Positions 62,458 through 64,000 of a stretch of DNA of 64,000 bases are shown here, in pieces. This DNA comes from Cytophagales bacterium CG12_big_fil_rev_8_21_14_0_65_40_12 (GTDB lineage: Bacteria; Bacteroidota; Bacteroidia; Cytophagales; Cyclobacteriaceae). Location of the stretch: assembly GCA_002786855.1 (NCBI GenBank), contig PCUU01000067.1, positions 62,001-126,000 of the forward strand, read 5' to 3'. A model generated the notes under the pieces. It was not told the origin of the DNA. It searched no databases and saw only the letters and a list, made by a program, of their open reading frames with translations. Positions within the stretch are counted from its first letter, which is position 1. Every line of letters starts with the position of its first letter. Both the position numbers and the translations under genes were made by a program.

Positions 62458-63594
62458 ATGAACCTTCAACTCTTTTTCAGCCCTATTGATCTTCCAGAAA
62501 ATCTTGCCAACAACTCTGTTGGAGCACAGATTCAGTTTTTAACGCATGAAAATTTCAAAATCAAAAACTGCGATTTAGCACTCATCGGTTTGACTGATCA
62601 TCGCGGAGCTGAACAAAGTCAAAATGAGGTAGAAGCGGTTGAAAAAATCAGAGAGAAGTTCTATAGGCTTAAAAAAGGAATAGGCCGGTATAGAATTGGT
62701 GATTTGGGTAATCTAAAAAGCGGAGAAAGCTTAGAGGATACCCATGCCAGGGTAAGAGAAATATGTGAATATCTACTCGGGCTCAAAATTGTCCCCATCC
62801 TGATTGGAGGCACGCAGGATTTGAGCTTTGGCCAATACCAAGCTTATGAAGCTTTACCCGAGCTAGTGACCTTGCTCAATGTAGATGCAATGCTGGACTT
62901 AGAAGCTTCTGGAGCTGAAAACAGCACCTTTCTTGATAAAATATTAACCTATACCCCAAACTACCTTTTCTCTTATAACCACCTTGGCCATCAGAGCTAT
63001 TTGGTAGCGCAAGATCATTTGGCAGTGCTGGATAAACTCTATTTTGAAGCCATGCGTCTTGGCGAAATCCGTGAGCACTATCTTGAAGTAGAACCGTTAG
63101 TCAGAATGGCCAACCTGATGACCTTCGATATCACAGCCATTCGCAGTGCTGACGCCCCTGGCAACCTTAAGGCGCAACCTTTTGGGCTTTCTGGTGAAGA
63201 GGCCTGCCAGATTTGTTGGTACGCGGGCATGAATGAGAAGCTAAGCTCCATCAGTATTTCGGAATACAGCCCTGCCTTAGATGATCAGCATGCAAAAACT
63301 GCTTCTGTGATCGCCACGATGCTTTGGTATTTTGTTGAAGGCTATTACAACCGAAAAGACAGCGGAAAATTCGAAACTGGAGAGTATACTAAGTACGTTG
63401 TTTCGCAAGAAGGCACGGACGACACCATGATTTTCTATAAAAGTAAGGCGACAGACAAGTGGTGGATGCTCGTGACATTTGGGGATAAGCATAGCCAAAA
63501 AGCATATTTGCCCTGCAGCTATAAAGATTACACCAACGCCACCCATGGCGATTTACCTGATCGTTGGATCAAGGCACAAGCGAAGTTGATTTAG
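62458..63594 (+). CDS. Arginase/formimidoylglutamase-fold protein lacking several metal ligands
   Basis: A 378-residue protein of the ureohydrolase fold. The three metal-binding blocks are recognisable but altered: GGTQD at 117-121 where active enzymes have GGDHS, NVDAMLDLE at 141-149 in place of DAHxD, and TFDITAIRSADAP at 222-234 where SxDxDxxDP is expected. At least three of the six Mn ligands, including both histidines, are gone, so ureohydrolase activity is unlikely. The protein is otherwise full length, with an extra C-terminal domain (TDDTMIFYKSKATDKWWMLVTF). It is a conserved-looking pseudoenzyme of unknown role. Confidence 0.88.
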   Translation: MNLQLFFSPIDLPENLANNSVGAQIQFLTHENFKIKNCDLALIGLTDHRGAEQSQNEVEAVEKIREKFYRLKKGIGRYRIGDLGNLKSGESLEDTHARVREICEYLLGLKIVPILIGGTQDLSFGQYQAYEALPELVTLLNVDAMLDLEASGAENSTFLDKILTYTPNYLFSYNHLGHQSYLVAQDHLAVLDKLYFEAMRLGEIREHYLEVEPLVRMANLMTFDITAIRSADAPGNLKAQPFGLSGEEACQICWYAGMNEKLSSISISEYSPALDDQHAKTASVIATMLWYFVEGYYNRKDSGKFETGEYTKYVVSQEGTDDTMIFYKSKATDKWWMLVTFGDKHSQKAYLPCSYKDYTNATHGDLPDRWIKAQAKLI

Positions 63595-63615
63595 TAATTT
63601 TGCATTCCAGTTTTT

Positions 63616-63732
63616 AAGTCATTTCGCAGGAATCTTTTTCAGTAACCTAAGCACTCTAGGAATCACAATTGGTAATCTTTCTATCGTGAAATTCCGATGT
63701 CTCGGAATCAGCGAGGTGACTTGTAGGGATGG
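63616..63732 (+). repeat. Intergenic repeat, copy 1
   Basis: A 117-bp element beginning GCAGGAATCTTTTTCAGTAA and ending GACTTGTAGGGATGG; it contains the hairpins CCTA...TAGG and ATTCCG-atgtct-CGGAAT. It is related to the element 155 bp further right and, more distantly, to the inverted copy at 51.7 kb. No coding capacity is apparent. Confidence 0.75.
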
Positions 63733-63770
63733 TTAAAATACAGCAAGAAGAATTAACTCCACACTCATTT

Positions 63771-63874
63771 TAGTTATTCCGTAGGAATCTTTTTCAGTAA
63801 ACTAAGTGCCTAACAGTCATAATGGTAATCTTTCTTTCGTAAAAAGGTCTCTACGAGATGACTTGTAGTGATGG
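63771..63874 (+). repeat. Intergenic repeat, copy 2
   Basis: A 104-bp element in the same orientation as copy 1, sharing GGAATCTTTTTCAGTAA, GGTAATCTTTCT and GATGACTTGTAG-like blocks. It starts with the palindrome ATTCC-gta-GGAAT and ends with TCTC-tac-GAGA. Confidence 0.75.
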
Positions 63875-63898
63875 AAACTCAAGATATCTCCAAAAAAT

Positions 63899-63931
63899 AA
63901 AAGCCCTAACACCGTATGTGCTAGAGCTTTT
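63899..63931 (-). terminator. Probable terminator for a minus-strand gene right of the window
   Basis: AAAAGCCCTAACAC and GTGCTAGAGCTTTT pair with two mismatches around a 5-base loop; the T-rich tail (TTTTATTTTTT) is on the minus strand. No minus-strand gene ends just to its right within the window, so it may belong to a gene beyond 64000. The bases 63932-64000 show no gene. Confidence 0.5.
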
Positions 63932-64000
63932 GCTGGGTCATTAAAATAAAAATGGTACTTTTTAACTAAACTATCTAACTAAACAACCTTATATAAGTAA

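Noticed and set aside
1-64000. CRISPR arrays, tRNA or rRNA genes, insertion sequences and a replication origin
   Set aside because: Reading through the intergenic regions I found no regularly spaced repeats, cloverleaf-like segments, transposase frames or DnaA-box clusters.

Overview
The window is a 64-kb, mostly housekeeping stretch of a Bacteroidota chromosome, probably of the Cytophagales type. Pointers are the moderate AT richness, a SusC/Oar-like TonB-dependent receptor, DUF4270 and DUF4834 proteins, a 937-residue CarB without its regulatory C-terminus, an AccD without a zinc ribbon, a GGGPS-type prenyl transferase, and many promoters matching the Bacteroidota pattern TTTG-N19-TAnnTTTG rather than the sigma70 pattern. 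The genus cannot be fixed from the sequence alone. I saw no tRNA, rRNA, CRISPR array, insertion sequence or prophage.

Layout. 1-6.7 kb: the tail of a carotenoid desaturase, then on the minus strand an alpha/beta hydrolase and a complete RND efflux operon (adaptor, pump, TolC), the TolC gene broken by one base in an A8 run. 6.8-13.1 kb: a large TonB-dependent receptor diverging from an M14 metallocarboxypeptidase across a 454-bp regulatory region. 13.1-18.0 kb: a minus-strand run gltX, small protein, LYS1-like dehydrogenase, deoC, acylphosphatase, then RidA. 18.1-26.3 kb: a degenerate 3-hydroxyacyl-CoA dehydrogenase, glmS, DUF4270 lipoprotein and a half-length glycogen synthase, divergent from panC-panD-flippase-heptose adenylyltransferase-zinc protease. 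26.3-34.1 kb: acyl-CoA dehydrogenase, an AraC regulator, a translationally coupled trio of two small membrane proteins plus GGGPS, and two divergent phosphate-type transporters. 32.9-41.2 kb (minus): M20 peptidase, SPOR lipoprotein, secA, dapF and the classical rpsP-rimM-trmD-rplS operon. 41.5-47.3 kb (plus): the 2-oxoglutarate dehydrogenase complex sucA-sucB-lpd. 47.3-57.1 kb: two lipoproteins, carB, DUF4834, a CPBP protease, a TetR/KAS III pair with a perfect operator, accD and two uncharacterised proteins. 57.1-59.9 kb: a SAM-I riboswitch controlling metX-hom. 59.9-64 kb: a lone nqrF, a Tat-exported sugar isomerase-like lipoprotein, an arginase-fold protein that has lost metal ligands, and intergenic repeats.

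Metabolic links: accD, the KAS III-like enzyme, acyl-CoA dehydrogenase, the HCDH-like protein and GGGPS all concern lipids; panC/panD feed CoA; metX/hom and dapF draw on the aspartate pathway; sucABC-type genes and nqrF serve respiration. The least explained items are the GGGPS membrane trio, the arginase-like pseudoenzyme, the half glycogen synthase, the tandem hairpins in the rpsP leader, the paired TGTTAACA palindromes, and an intergenic repeat family with three copies in this window.
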